Shown here: positions 63,148-64,000 of the stretch, in pieces
Layout: each line of letters begins with the position of its first letter
How positions within the stretch are numbered: position 1 is the stretch's first letter
Assembly (NCBI GenBank): GCA_001600695.1
Contig: BCKQ01000015.1
Coordinates: 1 to 64,000, forward strand
DNA: 64,000 bases
Reading direction: 5' to 3'
Origin: Ascoidea asiatica
Lineage: Eukaryota; Ascomycota; Saccharomycetes; Ascoideales; Ascoideaceae
Translations under genes and position numbers: made by a program
The notes under the pieces: generated by a model
Told to the model about the DNA's origin: nothing
Databases searched by the model: none
The model's input: the letters and a program-made list of their open reading frames with translations, nothing else

Positions 63148-64000
63148 ATGGCAAGAATTAAAAAGAGAAATGTTTCTGGAAATGCAAAGAATTTCATAAC
63201 TAGGACTCAAGCTGTTAAGAAGCTTCAAGTCAGTCTTGCTGATTTCAGAAGATTATGTATTTTCAAAGGAATTTATCCAAGAGAACCAAAAAATAAAAAA
63301 AAAGCAAATCATAGTTCAACAAAACCTGTAACCTTTTATTATTTTAAAGATATTCAATATTTATTACATGAACCTATTTTAAATCATTTTAGACAGCATA
63401 AAATTTTTTCAAGAAAATTATCAAAATTATTAAATAGAAATGAAATTTATAATGCAAAATTACTTAATGATGGAAATAAACCAATTATGAAGTTAGATCA
63501 TGTTATAAAAGAAAGGTATCCAACTTTTTTAGATGCTCTTCGTGATTTAGATGATGCTTTAAATATGATATTTTTATTTGCTAACATGCCTCCAACCTCA
63601 ATTTCCCATAACTTTAAAATTAGTAATAAAATTATCAATAATTGTGAAAGAATATCAAATCATTGGATGGCATATAATGCAAAAACTAAGTCTTTAAGAA
63701 AAGTTTTTGTTTCTATCAAAGGTGTTTATTATGAATCAATCATAAAAGGTCAAAATGTATTTTGGCTTGTACCTTTTAAATTTCCTCAAAATATTCCAAC
63801 TGATATCGATTTTAGAATCATGGCAACTTTTTTAGAATTTTATATTACTCTTTTAAATTTCATTTTATTTAAATTATTTACTGATGAAGGACTTATTTAT
63901 CCTCCTCCAATTGATCATAAAATATTCAAATCTATCGGTGGTTTATCTTCTTATTTATTAGGTAATGAAAATGATCTAAAATCCAAAGAATCCGGTTTAG
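63148..64000 (+). CDS. NOP7: Pescadillo homologue Nop7, 5' part
   Basis: Nop7 (Pescadillo) forms the PeBoW-type complex with Erb1 and Ytm1 for 60S subunit maturation in the nucleolus. The ORF starts at the ATG at 63148 and is open for 284 codons to the window end. The start [47 protein letters not shown] is diagnostic of the pescadillo N-terminal domain. [38 protein letters not shown] and [20 protein letters not shown] then follow in family order. The BRCT domain and C terminus lie beyond the window. Intronless as far as seen. Confidence 0.97.
   Translation, partial: MARIKKRNVSGNAKNFITRTQAVKKLQVSLADFRRLCIFKGIYPREPKNKKKANHSSTKPVTFYYFKDIQYLLHEPILNHFRQHKIFSRKLSKLLNRNEIYNAKLLNDGNKPIMKLDHVIKERYPTFLDALRDLDDALNMIFLFANMPPTSISHNFKISNKIINNCERISNHWMAYNAKTKSLRKVFVSIKGVYYESIIKGQNVFWLVPFKFPQNIPTDIDFRIMATFLEFYITLLNFILFKLFTDEGLIYPPPIDHKIFKSIGGLSSYLLGNENDLKSKESGL

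Overview
The window is nuclear DNA of an AT-rich budding yeast (Saccharomycotina). Most genes are intronless. Five genes carry a short 5'-proximal intron with GTATGT or GTAAGT donors and TACTAAC-like branch sites. Coding regions prefer AT-ending codons (TTA, AGA, GAA) and many proteins carry Asn-, Gln- or Asp-rich tracts. Gene content matches Saccharomycotina, but the gene order is not the S. cerevisiae order as I know it. Introns in SIN3, PAH1, CCT3 and ARC19, plus a molybdopterin-synthase sulfur-carrier gene, argue against a close Saccharomyces relative and suggest a lineage that keeps molybdenum-cofactor synthesis and perhaps nitrate assimilation. I cannot name the species. CTG codons are too rare at conserved positions to tell how CUG is read.

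Layout. 1-7 kb: ILV3 behind a 17-bp tandem repeat and a Gcn4-type site, a mitochondrial membrane protein, an 825-aa low-complexity orphan, and the molybdopterin-synthase small subunit. 7.8-18 kb: a Zn2Cys6 factor, SLD5, TUF1 and RPS17 (divergent), SYN8, LEU5, then a 1.8-kb gap with a GC-rich core. 18.7-31 kb: CBK1 and SET2 (divergent), PRT1, RCE1, PRP3. 31-44 kb: PRP40 (divergent from PRP3), ARC19, SEC11, EFL1, BET3, PAH1, MPO1. 44.6-64 kb: IME4, CRS1, CCT3, RPS12, SWF1, BIO2, SIN3, and the 5' part of NOP7 running off the end.

The genes are mostly housekeeping: translation and ribosome assembly (PRT1, RPS12, RPS17, EFL1, NOP7, TUF1, CRS1), splicing (PRP3, PRP40), chromatin (SET2, SIN3), secretion (SEC11, BET3, RCE1, SWF1, SYN8), lipid metabolism (PAH1, MPO1), and amino-acid and cofactor metabolism (ILV3, BIO2, LEU5, molybdopterin synthase). 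There is no operon-like logic. Related divergent pairs are PRP3/PRP40 and PAH1/MPO1.

Most notable for follow-up: a palindromic motif close to TTAC(C/G)GTAA at about 170-360 bp upstream of at least eight start codons; an IME4 homologue whose catalytic DPPW reads DPAW; the molybdopterin-synthase gene with an abrupt GC and codon-usage change midway; recurrent GC-rich intergenic islands sharing ACTACTGC-like words; and a short open frame with bacterial-looking codons upstream of RPS12. I recognised no tRNA, rRNA, transposon or CRISPR array.
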